Shown here piece after piece: positions 29,226 through 38,518 of a stretch of 64,000 nucleotides of DNA. Source of the DNA: Parabacteroides distasonis ATCC 8503 (GTDB lineage Bacteria > Bacteroidota > Bacteroidia > Bacteroidales > Tannerellaceae); the NCBI RefSeq assembly GCF_000012845.1, contig NC_009615.1, positions 3,252,501 through 3,316,500 on the forward strand, written 5' to 3'. The translations under genes and the position numbers were made by a program. Each line of letters begins with the position of its first letter. Within the stretch, counting starts at the first letter, position 1. The notes below the pieces were generated by a model. The model did no database searches. It worked only from the letters and a program-made list of their open reading frames with translations, and was not told the origin of the DNA.

Positions 29226-31031
29226 TTATTCCTCGTACATCGCCTCTATCTCGGTAGCGTACTTCTGCAATACGACCGGACGGCGCAACTTTAGCGTATC
29301 CGTCAGCTCACATCCCATCATGAAAGGTTCCGGCAACAAGGTAAAGCGCTTGATCTTCTCGTAAGAAGCCAAGTTCTTCTGATGCTCCTCTACCCTAGCC
29401 TCGATGAAACGAATGATATCCTTGTTCTTCACCAACTCCTCCCGGCTCTCGAACGAGATGCCTTTTTCCCCGGCATACTTCTCCAACAATGGATAAGCCG
29501 GCACGATCAAGGCGCTCACGAACTTACGTTGATCGCCGATAACAGCGATTTGCTCGATATAATTATCACCGCTCATCACCATCTCGATCGCTTGCGGGGC
29601 GATATATTTTCCGTTTGAAGTCTTATACAAATCCTTGATTCGTTCCGTAAAGAATAACGTATTACCCTCCAAACGACCAGCGTCGCCGGTACGGAAGAAA
29701 CCATCTTCGGTGAAAGCCCTCTTCGTCTCTTCCGGTTTATTATAATATCCGGACATCACGGTCTTGCCTTTCACCAAGATCTCGTTATTCCCCGGATCTA
29801 TTTTCACTTGAACTCCCGGCATTACCTCACCAATAGAACCAAACTGGAATCCGATCTCCGGGTAGAAACAAACCGTAGCCGTCGTCTCGCTCAGTCCATA
29901 ACCATAAGCGATCGGGATATTCACGGACTGCAAGAACTCATTAACCGTATCCGATAACGGAGCGCCCGCCACCGGGAAAAACCGTCCACGCTCAATACCC
30001 AATACCCTTTTCAATAAGGTGAAAACCGTTTTATTGTAAAATTGAAACTTCAACTTCAAACCACACGGGGCCGGAATACCTTTATTCTTATACTCCAGAT
30101 TATACTTTCGCCCGGTCTCGATAGCATCCAAGAAAATCTTCTTCATGGCCGGAGAGGCGGAGTTGATCTTCTCGTGTACGCCCGCATACACCTTCTCCCA
30201 GAAACGAGGCACATTGCACATCAAAGTAGGATGAACCTCCGGCAATGTCTTCTGGATCATTTTCGGGTCTTGGTTGATAGCGATCGTAACCCCTTTATGG
30301 AGACAATAATAGCACCAAGCTTTCTCGAAGATATGAGTCATTGGCAAGAAACTCATGGATAGATCCTTGTCGGTTACCAGAGGCAGACGGACATCATGTA
30401 TCCGCATCGCCTCCAGATAGCAAGAATGAGGAAGCATTACGCCTTTCGACTCACCTGTCGTACCGGACGTATATATAATGGTAGCCAGATCCTCCGGAAC
30501 GGCTTCCGTCATACGTATTTTCACCGTGCTCTCCGCATGCGCGTTATCCCCCAAGCGCAAGAAATCATCAAAATAAATGGACGTCTTATCTTCCGGATTC
30601 ATCTTGACCGCCGGATCAAAGACAACCAGACGCTCCAGATACTTAGAGTCCTTCTGTACCTTGAAAGCGTTATTATACTGCAATTGCTCACCCACGAACA
30701 ACGTGCGGATCTTAGCGTCATTGATGATGTACTCGATTTGTCCCGGAGAATTCGTCGCGTACATCGGGATGGAAACCACCCGGTTACCATACGCACCGAA
30801 GTCCGTATATAAACACTGAGGCATATTCTGGGAATAAACTCCGATATTCTCTTGTACCTTTATCCCGAACTCAGCCATCGCCTTGGCCGTAAGCATAACT
30901 TTATCGGAAAACTCCCTCCAAGAAATCTTCAACCATTTCCCCGTAGCGTTATCTCTATGTTTCAACGCTGTACGGTTCCCATATTTCTCTGCCTGACGGT
31001 GTATTAACTCGGCGAAATGATAATAAATCAT
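29226..31031 (-). CDS. Long-chain fatty acid-CoA ligase (AMP-forming)
   Basis: A 601-residue ANL-superfamily enzyme that activates fatty acids with ATP and CoA. Motifs visible: the P-loop-like YTSGTTGESKGVMLPH near residue 190, the A5 motif YGYGLSETTATVCFYP, the A7/A8 region FFRTGDAGRLEGNTLFFTERIKD split around residues 445-470, and the A10-type lysine in ELTDTLKLRRPVV near the end. Length and the MTHIFEKAW segment resemble the long-chain (FadD15/ACSL) branch. It has no signal peptide and acts in the cytosol or at the inner membrane. It lies just upstream of prfB on the same strand; the prfB promoter begins inside its 3' flank. A weak -7 box TACTTTCG precedes it at 31057-31064. Confidence 0.9.
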   Translation of the reverse strand: MIYYHFAELIHRQAEKYGNRTALKHRDNATGKWLKISWREFSDKVMLTAKAMAEFGIKVQENIGVYSQNMPQCLYTDFGAYGNRVVSIPMYATNSPGQIEYIINDAKIRTLFVGEQLQYNNAFKVQKDSKYLERLVVFDPAVKMNPEDKTSIYFDDFLRLGDNAHAESTVKIRMTEAVPEDLATIIYTSGTTGESKGVMLPHSCYLEAMRIHDVRLPLVTDKDLSMSFLPMTHIFEKAWCYYCLHKGVTIAINQDPKMIQKTLPEVHPTLMCNVPRFWEKVYAGVHEKINSASPAMKKIFLDAIETGRKYNLEYKNKGIPAPCGLKLKFQFYNKTVFTLLKRVLGIERGRFFPVAGAPLSDTVNEFLQSVNIPIAYGYGLSETTATVCFYPEIGFQFGSIGEVMPGVQVKIDPGNNEILVKGKTVMSGYYNKPEETKRAFTEDGFFRTGDAGRLEGNTLFFTERIKDLYKTSNGKYIAPQAIEMVMSGDNYIEQIAVIGDQRKFVSALIVPAYPLLEKYAGEKGISFESREELVKNKDIIRFIEARVEEHQKNLASYEKIKRFTLLPEPFMMGCELTDTLKLRRPVVLQKYATEIEAMYEE

Positions 31032-31163
31032 AATTCCTTATTTTGAATTGATACCGCGAAAGTACGCTTTTCTCTTCTAAAAGACACGACATCAGTCCTT
31101 TTTTTACACATAATTGCTCTTTTTGTGCAAGTATTCGGTTAAATAATAATAATTCATAGTAGC

Positions 31164-31199
31164 ATGTATTGCATAGTACATATGTAATACATACATTTG
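31164..31199 (+). promoter_or_regulatory. PadR-type operator overlapping the padR promoter
   Basis: ATGTATT (31164-31170) and AATACAT (31186-31192) form a 29-bp near-perfect dyad whose inner halves (GCATAGTACATATGT) are also partly symmetrical. PadR repressors recognise ATGT-N8-ACAT-type dyads. The site spans the region just before the -7 box TACATTTG (31192-31199), so binding would block RNA polymerase. This points to autorepression of the padR-pspC operon. Confidence 0.75.
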
Positions 31200-31218
31200 T
31201 AGCATAAAATTAAAAGAG

Positions 31219-31545
31219 ATGAATGCAGAGAACGTAAAATCACAAATGAGGAAAGGGACGCTGGAATATTGCATCCTCCTGCTTCTCAAAAAAGAACCCG
31301 CTTACACCTCTGATATCATTCAGAAGTTACAAGAAGCGAAGTTGATCGTTGTGGAAGGCACTTTATATCCTCTTTTAACCCGATTAAAGAATAGCGAGCT
31401 ATTAAGTTATCAGTGGATAGAATCTACGCAAGGACCGCCACGCAAGTATTACCAACTGACCGAGAAAGGAGAACTATTCCTCGGCGAGCTGGAGACCTCA
31501 TGGCAGGAACTAAATAATACAATAAACCACATCAGAAACAATTAA
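31219..31545 (+). CDS. PadR family transcriptional regulator
   Basis: A 108-residue winged-helix repressor of the short PadR class. Typical segments: QMRKGTLEYCILLLLKKEPAYTSDIIQKL, shown here only for position (residues 9-37), then VEGTLYPLLTRLKNSELLSYQW and GPPRKYYQLTEKGE. A short C-terminal helix would mediate dimerisation. It is the first gene of a two-gene operon; the downstream gene encodes a PspC-domain membrane protein, a common pairing in Bacteroidetes that links PadR to envelope stress. A strong candidate operator sits in its promoter at 31164-31192. Confidence 0.93.
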   Translation: MNAENVKSQMRKGTLEYCILLLLKKEPAYTSDIIQKLQEAKLIVVEGTLYPLLTRLKNSELLSYQWIESTQGPPRKYYQLTEKGELFLGELETSWQELNNTINHIRNN

Positions 31546-31557
31546 AACGAAAGAGTG

Positions 31558-32670
31558 ATGAAGAAGACACTTACTGTTAATCTGGGAGGCACAGTTTTCC
31601 ACATTGACGAAGACGCATACCAATTATTAGACAAATATCTGTCGAACCTGCGTATCCACTTCCGCAAAGAAGAAGGTTCGGATGAGATCATGGATGATTT
31701 CGAGATGCGTATCTCGGAGCTTCTTAACGAGCGTATCCGCTTAGGCTACGAAGTCATCACGATCGAGCAGGTAGAGGAAGTGATCAAACGGATGGGTAAG
31801 CCGGAAGAGATTTTCGAGGAGGAAGAGAAAAGCACCGACCACGAGGATAATTACCGGACGCAACAACAGGAGACTCATGCCCAGACGACCAAGAAACGCT
31901 TGATGCGTGACCCGGACAACCGTATTCTGGGAGGTGTCGCCGGAGGTTTCGCCGCCTACATGGATTGGGACCCGACTGCCGTACGTATCGTGCTTTTCCT
32001 TCTGATGTTCTTCTATGGAATCACGGTTCCGCTTTACTTCTTGTTGTGGATCATAGTACCGATGGCACGCACGGCGACCGAGAAACTCGAGATGCGCGGG
32101 CAAAGCGTGACGGTGGAGAATATCGGAAAGACCGTGACAGATGGATTCGAGAAAGTCAGCAATAACGTGAACGACTTCATCAGCTCGGATAAGCCGAGGA
32201 ACTTCTTCCAAAAGCTGGCGGATGTTTTCGTTCTGGTCATCGGGTTCATCTTGAAGTTTTTCATCATATTAGCCGGAATCTTCTTGTTGCCGCCGCTAGT
32301 ACTAGTCGTATTCATTCTGGTAGTCGTAACATTCGCTTTGCTCATGGGTGGAGCCGGATTCATCTATAATCTCTCTCCGTTCGGAGCGGACTTGATAAAC
32401 GGAGCACCGCTGTCAATGGCAATCATGGGATGCATAGGGACGATCTTATTCATCGGCATCCCCATATTCTCCCTGATATACGCGATTTGCTGCCAATTGT
32501 TCAAGGTACGTCCCTTACCGACGCAAGCAAGATGGATATTATTAGCCTTATGGCTTATCTCCCTTGTATTATGTGGCGTATATATCCATCAATCCGGTAT
32601 GCTATATGACTGGCATGATTACTGGAACGGTGTACACGGTTGGAACAGGCATGCCGTTTGGCTCCCCTAA
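31558..32670 (+). CDS. PspC-domain inner-membrane protein
   Basis: A 370-residue protein starting at the ATG at 31558, 12 bp after padR. A cytosolic N-terminal region (about 1-115) is rich in acidic helices (MDDFEMRISELLNERI). A PspC domain follows at about 120-180 with LMRDPDNRILGGVAGGFAAY and the membrane helix VRIVLFLLMFFYGITVPLYF. Three or four further membrane helices fill about 230-360 (IGFILKFFIILAGIFLL, ILFIGIPIFSLIYAI, WILLALWLISLVLCGVYI). PspC proteins guard envelope integrity or act as stress-linked toxin/sensor partners. The pairing with PadR suggests regulated expression; the direct role is unknown. Confidence 0.88.
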   Translation: MKKTLTVNLGGTVFHIDEDAYQLLDKYLSNLRIHFRKEEGSDEIMDDFEMRISELLNERIRLGYEVITIEQVEEVIKRMGKPEEIFEEEEKSTDHEDNYRTQQQETHAQTTKKRLMRDPDNRILGGVAGGFAAYMDWDPTAVRIVLFLLMFFYGITVPLYFLLWIIVPMARTATEKLEMRGQSVTVENIGKTVTDGFEKVSNNVNDFISSDKPRNFFQKLADVFVLVIGFILKFFIILAGIFLLPPLVLVVFILVVVTFALLMGGAGFIYNLSPFGADLINGAPLSMAIMGCIGTILFIGIPIFSLIYAICCQLFKVRPLPTQARWILLALWLISLVLCGVYIHQSGMLYDWHDYWNGVHGWNRHAVWLP

Positions 32671-32735
32671 TCCTATTCGAAGATGTAAGATGAAGATATC
32701 AATTTAGTAGTTTATAATGTTTATTGTGTGTTTAA

Positions 32736-32775
32736 AAAAAGAAGGCCGCTCTGTCACAGAGGGGCCTTTCTTCTA
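32736..32775. terminator. Terminator after the padR-pspC operon
   Basis: A stem AAGAAGGCC / GGCCTTTCTT enclosing an inner hairpin CTCTG-TCA-CAGAG, with an A run on the left and a T-rich flank on the right. It separates the plus-strand padR-pspC operon from the converging HIT gene. The remaining 140 bases to 32911 show nothing else I can name. Confidence 0.75.
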
Positions 32776-32911
32776 AGGTTAACAAATTTATGAGTAAAAA
32801 CCACTAATGAATCATATTAATGATTTGCTGTCCCCTTTGCATGATATTGTCACGCATAAAACAGCGGGTACAAATATAACCAATTTTTTATAATTAAAAA
32901 ATTATATTCAA

Positions 32912-33307
32912 TTATTTGAATTCTTTTCTAATCTTAGCGGCGATCTCGGCCAATTCTTCTTGACTTACAGCCAATTTCTTCCCGCCGAAATACATATCGG
33001 ACTCCTTCGTGATAGGAATCAAATGGATATGCGCATGGGGCACTTCCAAACCCATGACAGCCAATCCTACACGCTTACACTCGATAGCGGTCTCTTGAGC
33101 ACGAGCTACCCGTTTAGCGAAAGCTACCATCCGTCCCAGCATCGGATCATCGATATCAAAGATATAATCGACCTCCTTCTTAGGAATTACCAAGGTATGC
33201 CCCAAGGCTACCGGATTGATATCGAGGAAAGCAAAAAACTCATCGTCTTCCGCAACCTTGTGGCTAGGGATCTCACCCGCCACGATTCTACTGAAAATAG
33301 TTGCCAT
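32912..33307 (-). CDS. HIT family nucleotide hydrolase/transferase
   Basis: A 131-residue cytoplasmic protein of the histidine triad superfamily (HinT-like), which hydrolyses nucleoside phosphoramidates or similar nucleotides. The catalytic triad is in HAHIHLIPI near residue 95, with the upstream FLDINPVALGHTLVIPKKE region characteristic of the family. Length is normal. It lies 14 bp downstream of greA on the same strand, so the two are probably one operon. Confidence 0.93.
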   Translation of the reverse strand: MATIFSRIVAGEIPSHKVAEDDEFFAFLDINPVALGHTLVIPKKEVDYIFDIDDPMLGRMVAFAKRVARAQETAIECKRVGLAVMGLEVPHAHIHLIPITKESDMYFGGKKLAVSQEELAEIAAKIRKEFK

Positions 33308-33321
33308 ACGTCTTTCTGTTT

Positions 33322-33792
33322 TTAAATTGAAATATCCATAATCTCAAACGTCATCAAGCCGGAAGGCACACGGATCTCAACGACATCCCCTACCTTCTTT
33401 CCCATCAAACCTTGGGCGATCGGCGTGCTTACGGAGATCTTTCCTTCTTTTAGGTTAGCCTCCGAATCCGATACCAACGTGTAGGTCATGACAGCGTTAT
33501 TCTTCGTATTCTTAATTTTCACCTTGTTCAAAATCTGAACCTCATCAGTTTTCACACGACTCTCATCGATCAGACGGGCGTTTGAGATCAAACCTTTTAA
33601 CTGCGCAAGCTTAGCCTCCATGATACCTTGAGCCTCTTTGGCGGCATCGTACTCAGCGTTCTCGGATAAGTCACCCTTATCCCTCGCCTCAGCGATCTGG
33701 GCTGATATTTCAGGGCGCTTCACGGTCTCCAAATAGTTGATTTCAGCTAAAATCTTATCGTAGCCGTCCTTTGTCATATAACTAACAGCCAT
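33322..33792 (-). CDS. greA: Transcription elongation factor GreA
   Basis: A 156-residue factor that rescues backtracked RNA polymerase by stimulating transcript cleavage. The N-terminal coiled coil carries the acidic tip (GDLSENAEYDAAKE, about residues 40-53); the C-terminal FKBP-like domain has SVSTPIAQGLMGKKVGDVVEI. Length is standard. The start is preceded on the reverse strand by AAGGAGG about 8 nt before ATG, an unusually strong Shine-Dalgarno for a Bacteroidetes gene. HIT follows in the same operon. Confidence 0.96.
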   Translation of the reverse strand: MAVSYMTKDGYDKILAEINYLETVKRPEISAQIAEARDKGDLSENAEYDAAKEAQGIMEAKLAQLKGLISNARLIDESRVKTDEVQILNKVKIKNTKNNAVMTYTLVSDSEANLKEGKISVSTPIAQGLMGKKVGDVVEIRVPSGLMTFEIMDISI

Positions 33793-33841
33793 ACTAAATC
33801 CTCCTTATTCTTTATATTAATATTGATTGATTATCGCATAA

Positions 33842-33886
33842 TAAAAAAGAATCCCGACCAAGTCATATGGCCGGAACTCCCCTTTT
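33842..33886 (-). terminator. Terminator of the thioredoxin-fold lipoprotein gene
   Basis: Leftwards: TTCCGGCC - 9-nt loop - GGTCGGGA (8 pairs with two G-T wobbles), then TTCTTTTTT. It ends the upstream leftward gene before greA. Confidence 0.75.
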
Positions 33887-33989
33887 TTATCATTTCAAGA
33901 CTCCGCAAAGTTAGGTTATCTTTCTAAGATGAACAAGTTTACGAAAGTGCTTTATAACATATAAATCTGATGATTAAATCATGAACAAT

Positions 33990-35147
33990 TTACAATACGG
34001 ACTTGATGTCAGCCTCAAGTTTCTTCACGTCGTCCACCCGTTTAACCAAGTTTCCCTTGCGATCCAAGATAAAGATCGCCGGAAGCTGTTTCACGTTATA
34101 CAACGCTGCGGTCTGAGAGTAAACCGACTGTGGATCACGCACGCAAGTCCAAGGTAAATTAGAAGCGGCGTTCTTCCAGAAGTGAAGATCACTATCCAAA
34201 GAGATCTGGTAAATCTCCAAGCCCTTATCGTGGTACCTCGTATATAAATCGCCAAATTCCATATTCAAGGCAGGAGACCATTCGGACATATAGGCCGTGA
34301 AGTTGATCAACACCACCTTACCTGTAGCGACAGAAGACAATTTCGTGTTTTCCCCATGTACATCCGGCAACTCGATATCCAAGAAACTAACCTCTTTCTT
34401 CTCCACCTTATCCAAGTCCATCGGGCGCTGGCTACGAATCACCTTTATCGATTGAAGAGCCAAGTTATACAGATGCTTAGCACGAGGGCTTTCCGGATAA
34501 TAGTGATCGAAGCTGGTGGCTACGGCGCCATAAGCCTTCGAGTCGTTCTTGTCATACAAATCGAAGAACAGCAAGCCGTCAATTTGCTGGAACAAGGCAA
34601 AGTAAGCGGCAGCGGACATCGGGGCGGAATAAATATACTTACGAGCCACGTCCTTATAAGCCTCGGCGGCCTCGAGCACATGGCGGGAATATACGGAATC
34701 CGCCAACAGACCGGACTCAGATTCTTTCCGTAAACGATGGATCGCTTGGTTCGCATCTAATTGAGCCAAGGTAATATTCTTGATCGCCTTGCAATTCTCT
34801 GAGCCCTCCACGCTATAAGAAGTAGCGAAAGTCCCGGCATCGGCCACGAATGAGATCGTCTCCGTAGAATCTACCGAGAAGTTGATCAATTGGTTATTCA
34901 GACGCAAGCGATAAAAATCCGGGAATGCCGGACGAGGCTTCGTAAAGCTGAATTTACCGGCCGCCGTCAGTTTTACGGAGTCCATCAACTCTACCGTCGA
35001 CACACCTACATTCTCCAGATACATCATCTGGCCGTCTGCGCCGGACACTACACCTTCCACCGTAAAATCAGAATTCTTCTTACAAGCCGTGAACAAAAGC
35101 AACATAACACACAGCACAGCGAGTAAATTCGTAGATATTTGTTTCAT
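33990..35147 (-). CDS. Thioredoxin-fold lipoprotein (DUF4369/TlpA-like) lacking the CXXC motif
   Basis: A 385-residue lipoprotein with Cys22 in LLLFTAC. The N-terminal beta domain (about 28-120) resembles DUF4369, which precedes thioredoxin domains in many Bacteroidales proteins. A helical linker leads to a TlpA/AhpC-like domain (about 250-385) with [18 protein letters not shown] and the cis-Pro segment [14 protein letters not shown]. At the site where active TlpA proteins have WCxxC, the sequence has YMSEWS and no cysteine, so disulfide exchange is not expected. It could be a binding or chaperone-like derivative. It is monocistronic with a candidate -7 box TATATTTG on the reverse strand at 35180-35187. 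Confidence 0.85.
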   Translation of the reverse strand: MKQISTNLLAVLCVMLLLFTACKKNSDFTVEGVVSGADGQMMYLENVGVSTVELMDSVKLTAAGKFSFTKPRPAFPDFYRLRLNNQLINFSVDSTETISFVADAGTFATSYSVEGSENCKAIKNITLAQLDANQAIHRLRKESESGLLADSVYSRHVLEAAEAYKDVARKYIYSAPMSAAAYFALFQQIDGLLFFDLYDKNDSKAYGAVATSFDHYYPESPRAKHLYNLALQSIKVIRSQRPMDLDKVEKKEVSFLDIELPDVHGENTKLSSVATGKVVLINFTAYMSEWSPALNMEFGDLYTRYHDKGLEIYQISLDSDLHFWKNAASNLPWTCVRDPQSVYSQTAALYNVKQLPAIFILDRKGNLVKRVDDVKKLEADIKSVL

Positions 35148-35303
35148 TATTCCAGTTTGTCTATATTACTAATCCGGTGCAAATATACATTATTTTACAA
35201 TTGTGGCACTATTATTCCGTATTTCTTCAAGGCTTTTTTCAAAAAAAGTGCTTTAAGACTGTTATTTCTTTTCATTTTCATGCAATTACAGGTAAACTTT
35301 CAT

Positions 35304-35311
35304 TACATTTG
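35304..35311 (+). promoter_or_regulatory. -7 box of pnp
   Basis: TACATTTG matches TAnnTTTG, 40 bp upstream of the pnp ATG. No TTTG -33 box sits at the canonical distance. Confidence 0.5.
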
Positions 35312-35350
35312 CACCAATTTTTGACAGATAGAAAAATAAGAAAAAAGATT

Positions 35351-37591
35351 ATGCTTAATCCAATTAACAAGACGATCGAGTTAGGTGATGGAAGAACCAT
35401 TACCATCGAAACCGGGAAATTGGCCAAACAGGCGGACGGAGCGGTTACCGTTCGTATGAACAACACCGTGTTGCTCGCCACTGTTTGTGCCGCTAAAGAC
35501 GCGAACCCGGGTGTTGACTTCATGCCGTTGCAAGTAGAATACAAAGAGAAATACTCCGCTTTTGGACGTTTCCCCGGAGGTTTTACAAAAAGAGAAGGAA
35601 AAGCTTCTGATTATGAAATCCTCACATCTCGTTTAGTAGACCGTGCGTTGCGTCCTCTTTTCCCAGACAACTACCACGCTGAGGTATATGTAAATATTAT
35701 ATTGTTCTCCGCTGATGGCGAAGATTTGCCGGACGCATTAGCAGGTTTGGCCGCTTCCGCCGCTTTGGCAGTTTCTGATATTCCTTTTAACGGACCGATC
35801 TCTGAGGTTCGCGTAGCTCGTACGGATGGAAAATACATCGTCAACCCAACTTCCGCAGAATTGGAGAAAGCTGATATCGACATCATGGTTGCCGCTACCA
35901 TAGACAACATCATGATGGTTGAGGGTGAAATGAACGAGGTTCAGGAATCTGAGATGCTTGAGGCTATCAAGGTCGCTCACGAGGCTATCAAGGTACAATG
36001 CAAGGCTCAATTGGAATTATCCGAGGCTTGCGGCAAATTGGTAAAACGTGAATATTGCCACGAGGTAAACGATGACGAGTTGCGCAAGGACGTACACGAC
36101 AAATGTTACGCCAAGGCTTACGCCGTAGCCACATCTGGTAGCGGCAAGCACGAACGCAGCGAGGCATTCGAGAAAATCGTAGAAGAATACAAGGCTCAAT
36201 TCTCCGAGGAGGAGTTGACGGACGAGAAACTGGAAATGATCGGTCGCTACTATCACGATGTAGAGAAAGAGGCTATGCGCCGTGCCATCCTTGATGAGGG
36301 TAAGCGTTTGGATGGTCGTAAGACTACCGAGATCCGTCCGATCTGGATCGAGACAGATTGCCTGCCGGGTCCTCACGGTTCCGCTATCTTTACACGTGGA
36401 GAGACACAGTCTTTATCTACGGTAACTTTAGGTACGAAGTCTGATGAGAAAATGATAGACGACGTATTGAACCATGGATACGAGCGTTTCCTTTTACATT
36501 ATAACTTCCCCCCATTCTCCACAGGCGAGGCCAAAGCAACACGTGGCGTAGGCCGTCGTGAGATCGGACACGGCAACTTGGCTCACCGTGCGCTGAAACG
36601 TATGATCCCGGACAACTATCCGTATGTAGTACGTGTAATCTCCGATATCTTGGAGTCTAACGGTTCTTCTTCTATGGCTACGGTTTGCGCCGGTACCTTG
36701 GCGTTGAGAGACGCAGGTGTCCCGATGAAGAAACCGGTATCCGGTATCGCTATGGGATTGATCTCCGAGAACAAGGGTACGAACTACGCGATCTTGTCTG
36801 ATATCTTAGGCGACGAGGATCACTTGGGTGATATGGACTTCAAGGTAACGGGTACGAAAGACGGTATCACGGCAACTCAGATGGATATCAAGGTAGACGG
36901 TTTGTCTTACGAGATCCTTGAGAATGCTTTGGCTCAAGCTAAAGAGGGTCGTATGCATATCTTGGGCAAGATATTGGAGGCTCAACCGGAAGCTCGTGAG
37001 GATTTGAAACCTCATGCACCTCGTATCGAGACGATGATTATCGGTAAGGAATTCATCGGTGCGGTAATCGGCCCGGGCGGTAAGATCATCCAAGGTATCC
37101 AAGAGAAAACGGGAGCTACGGTATCTATCGATGAGGTAGACGGCGTAGGAAAGATCGAGATCTCCGGCACGAATAAGGCTACGATCGACGCGGCTGTCAA
37201 GGCGATCAAGGCTATCGTCGCTGTTCCTGAGATCGGAGAGGTTTATGAAGGAAAGATTTCCTCTATCATGCCTTATGGTGCATTCGTTGAGTTCATGCCG
37301 GGTAAGGATGGTTTGCTTCACATTTCCGAGATCGATTGGAAACGTCTGGAGACCGTTGAGCAAGCCGGCTTGAAGGAAGGCGATACGGTTTCTGTCAAGT
37401 TGGTTGATATCGATCCGAAGACAGGCAAGTTCAAACTTTCCCGCAAGGTATTGCTTCCGAAACCGGAAGGTTACGAGGAACGTCCGCCAAGACCAGAAAG
37501 AGGTGAGCGTGGACCTCGCCAAGATCGTGGAGACCGTGGTCCTCGTCAGGATCGTGGTGATCGCGGACCTCGCAGGGAGTACAGAGACTAA
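35351..37591 (+). CDS. pnp: Polynucleotide phosphorylase
   Basis: A 746-residue 3'-5' exoribonuclease that degrades RNA phosphorolytically as a trimer. The ATG at 35351 ([10 protein letters not shown]) is chosen; a frame open from 35177 adds 58 non-conserved residues that run through the promoter. Two RNase PH domains (about 10-140 and 320-460) flank a helical domain. A KH domain with [14 protein letters not shown] lies near 570-625 and an S1 domain near 635-705 ([21 protein letters not shown]). The C-terminal 30 residues are an Arg/Gly/Asp-rich repeat ([17 protein letters not shown]), likely RNA- or protein-binding. Codon use indicates high expression. A decayed copy of its 3' end lies at 38199-38421. 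Confidence 0.97.
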   Translation: MLNPINKTIELGDGRTITIETGKLAKQADGAVTVRMNNTVLLATVCAAKDANPGVDFMPLQVEYKEKYSAFGRFPGGFTKREGKASDYEILTSRLVDRALRPLFPDNYHAEVYVNIILFSADGEDLPDALAGLAASAALAVSDIPFNGPISEVRVARTDGKYIVNPTSAELEKADIDIMVAATIDNIMMVEGEMNEVQESEMLEAIKVAHEAIKVQCKAQLELSEACGKLVKREYCHEVNDDELRKDVHDKCYAKAYAVATSGSGKHERSEAFEKIVEEYKAQFSEEELTDEKLEMIGRYYHDVEKEAMRRAILDEGKRLDGRKTTEIRPIWIETDCLPGPHGSAIFTRGETQSLSTVTLGTKSDEKMIDDVLNHGYERFLLHYNFPPFSTGEAKATRGVGRREIGHGNLAHRALKRMIPDNYPYVVRVISDILESNGSSSMATVCAGTLALRDAGVPMKKPVSGIAMGLISENKGTNYAILSDILGDEDHLGDMDFKVTGTKDGITATQMDIKVDGLSYEILENALAQAKEGRMHILGKILEAQPEAREDLKPHAPRIETMIIGKEFIGAVIGPGGKIIQGIQEKTGATVSIDEVDGVGKIEISGTNKATIDAAVKAIKAIVAVPEIGEVYEGKISSIMPYGAFVEFMPGKDGLLHISEIDWKRLETVEQAGLKEGDTVSVKLVDIDPKTGKFKLSRKVLLPKPEGYEERPPRPERGERGPRQDRGDRGPRQDRGDRGPRREYRD

Positions 37592-37616
37592 GATAAGGTC
37601 TTATACATTATATATA

Positions 37617-37652
37617 ATCCCGGGTAGATTAAACACTATCCGGGATTTTTTT
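37617..37652 (+). terminator. pnp terminator
   Basis: ATCCCGGGTAG - loop - CTATCCGGGAT followed by seven T. A second copy with minor changes closes the decayed pnp copy at 38389-38421. Confidence 0.9.
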
Positions 37653-37657
37653 ATCAA

Positions 37658-37765
37658 ATCATCTACCACACCTACAACTATAGCTATAATCAATTGGTCA
37701 TAAGTTATTTATCGGGTGGTGGTAGATAAATAGCATCTACCACTATCGGCTCGTATCTACCACCA
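37658..37765. repeat. ATCTACCAC repeats and hairpin
   Basis: ATCTACCAC occurs at 37661, 37735 and 37755. Its complement GTGGTAGAT at 37718 pairs perfectly with the copy at 37735 to give a 9-bp hairpin. It lies in the gene-free stretch 37592-38518. Confidence 0.7.
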
Positions 37766-37957
37766 TTTACTACTTTTCAATCACAAAACACCACCGTCCC
37801 CTACTCGCCAACCGTATTATTAGTCCTATCTTTTTCAAGAAGCGACCGAAGACGGAGACATTGCTTAGCCGGCAAGCTATCTATTTGGTCATGCTTCATA
37901 TATCATCTAAAAAACTGATTAATTGACATTTATAGTTTTTCTTGGTATAAAACAAAA

Positions 37958-38164
37958 GTTTTCCGCTATGGAAACATTTGTTTCCTCATGAGGAAACCTT
38001 AGTTTTGTGCTTACGAAACTTTAGTTTTCCCTAGGAGAAACTATTTGTTCGCCTAAGGGAAACGCTTTTCTCATGCCGGAAAAGTCAGTACTACTTACTT
38101 ATCCATGGGATATATACTGCAAGTGGCATAGAAGATATACTGCGTTGGCAAGGTAAGTACTACT
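37958..38164. repeat. 22-bp-period hairpin array 2
   Basis: Left arms of the GTTTTCC/GTTTCC/GTTTTG type start at 37958, 37980, 38002, 38024 and about 38046. Each is followed by a GGAAAC-like right arm after a short loop, so units are 22 bp. A sixth unit (CTTTTC/GGAAAAG) follows at 38065. Next come two ATATACTGC units (38112, 38135), flanked by two direct copies of AGTACTACT (38087, 38156). No coding potential is evident. Confidence 0.85.
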
Positions 38165-38198
38165 GATAATTTAGGATCATGTTGCCAAACATGCCTTT

Positions 38199-38421
38199 TG
38201 AGGGATAACGCTTCTCTTATACCTTACGGTACGTTCGTTGAGTTTATATCGGGCAAGGATGATCTGCTTCACATTTCCGAGATCGGCTGGAAGCGTCTGG
38301 AGACCGTGGTCCTCATCAAGATCGTAATGATTGCGAACCTCGCAGGGAGTACAGAGACTAAGTAAGGTCTTATACATTAATATATAATCCCGGGTAGATT
38401 AAACGCTATCCGGGATTTTAT
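38199..38421 (+). pseudogene. Decayed duplicate of the pnp 3' end with terminator
   Basis: From about 38199 the sequence parallels the pnp S1 domain (compare TTCGTTGAGTT, CTTCACATTTCCGAGATCG and CGTCTGGAGACCGT). It then jumps to the pnp tail (GACCGTGGTCCTC) and runs through the stop region CTCGCAGGGAGTACAGAGAC, the 3' flank GGTCTTATACATTA and a second terminator. The junction lies at TGGAGACCGT, which occurs in both parts of intact pnp, so about 190 bp were deleted at a microhomology. The copy has many substitutions and no usable frame. It lies about 0.8 kb downstream of intact pnp in the same orientation. Confidence 0.88.
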
Positions 38422-38518
38422 TTTATAGGACGTTACCATCTCCTAAGAAGTTCTTATATCTCGTTCTCCCAACGAATTTAGTCTTTATACTCCGTCGAAC
38501 GATGTATCAAATGACCTA

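Noticed and set aside
31141..31199. Invertible promoter flanked by inverted repeats
   Set aside because: The repeats are only 7 bp and enclose 15 bp, too short for a phase-variable switch; a PadR operator explains them better.
35177..35350. N-terminal extension of pnp
   Set aside because: It runs through the promoter region; conserved pnp sequence begins at the ATG at 35351.
36806..37522. 238-codon antisense frame inside pnp
   Set aside because: Shadow of the codon-biased pnp gene; low-complexity, no start context or homology that I recognise.
38177..38377. 66-codon reverse frame
   Set aside because: It is antisense to the decayed pnp copy and reads the same sequence backwards.
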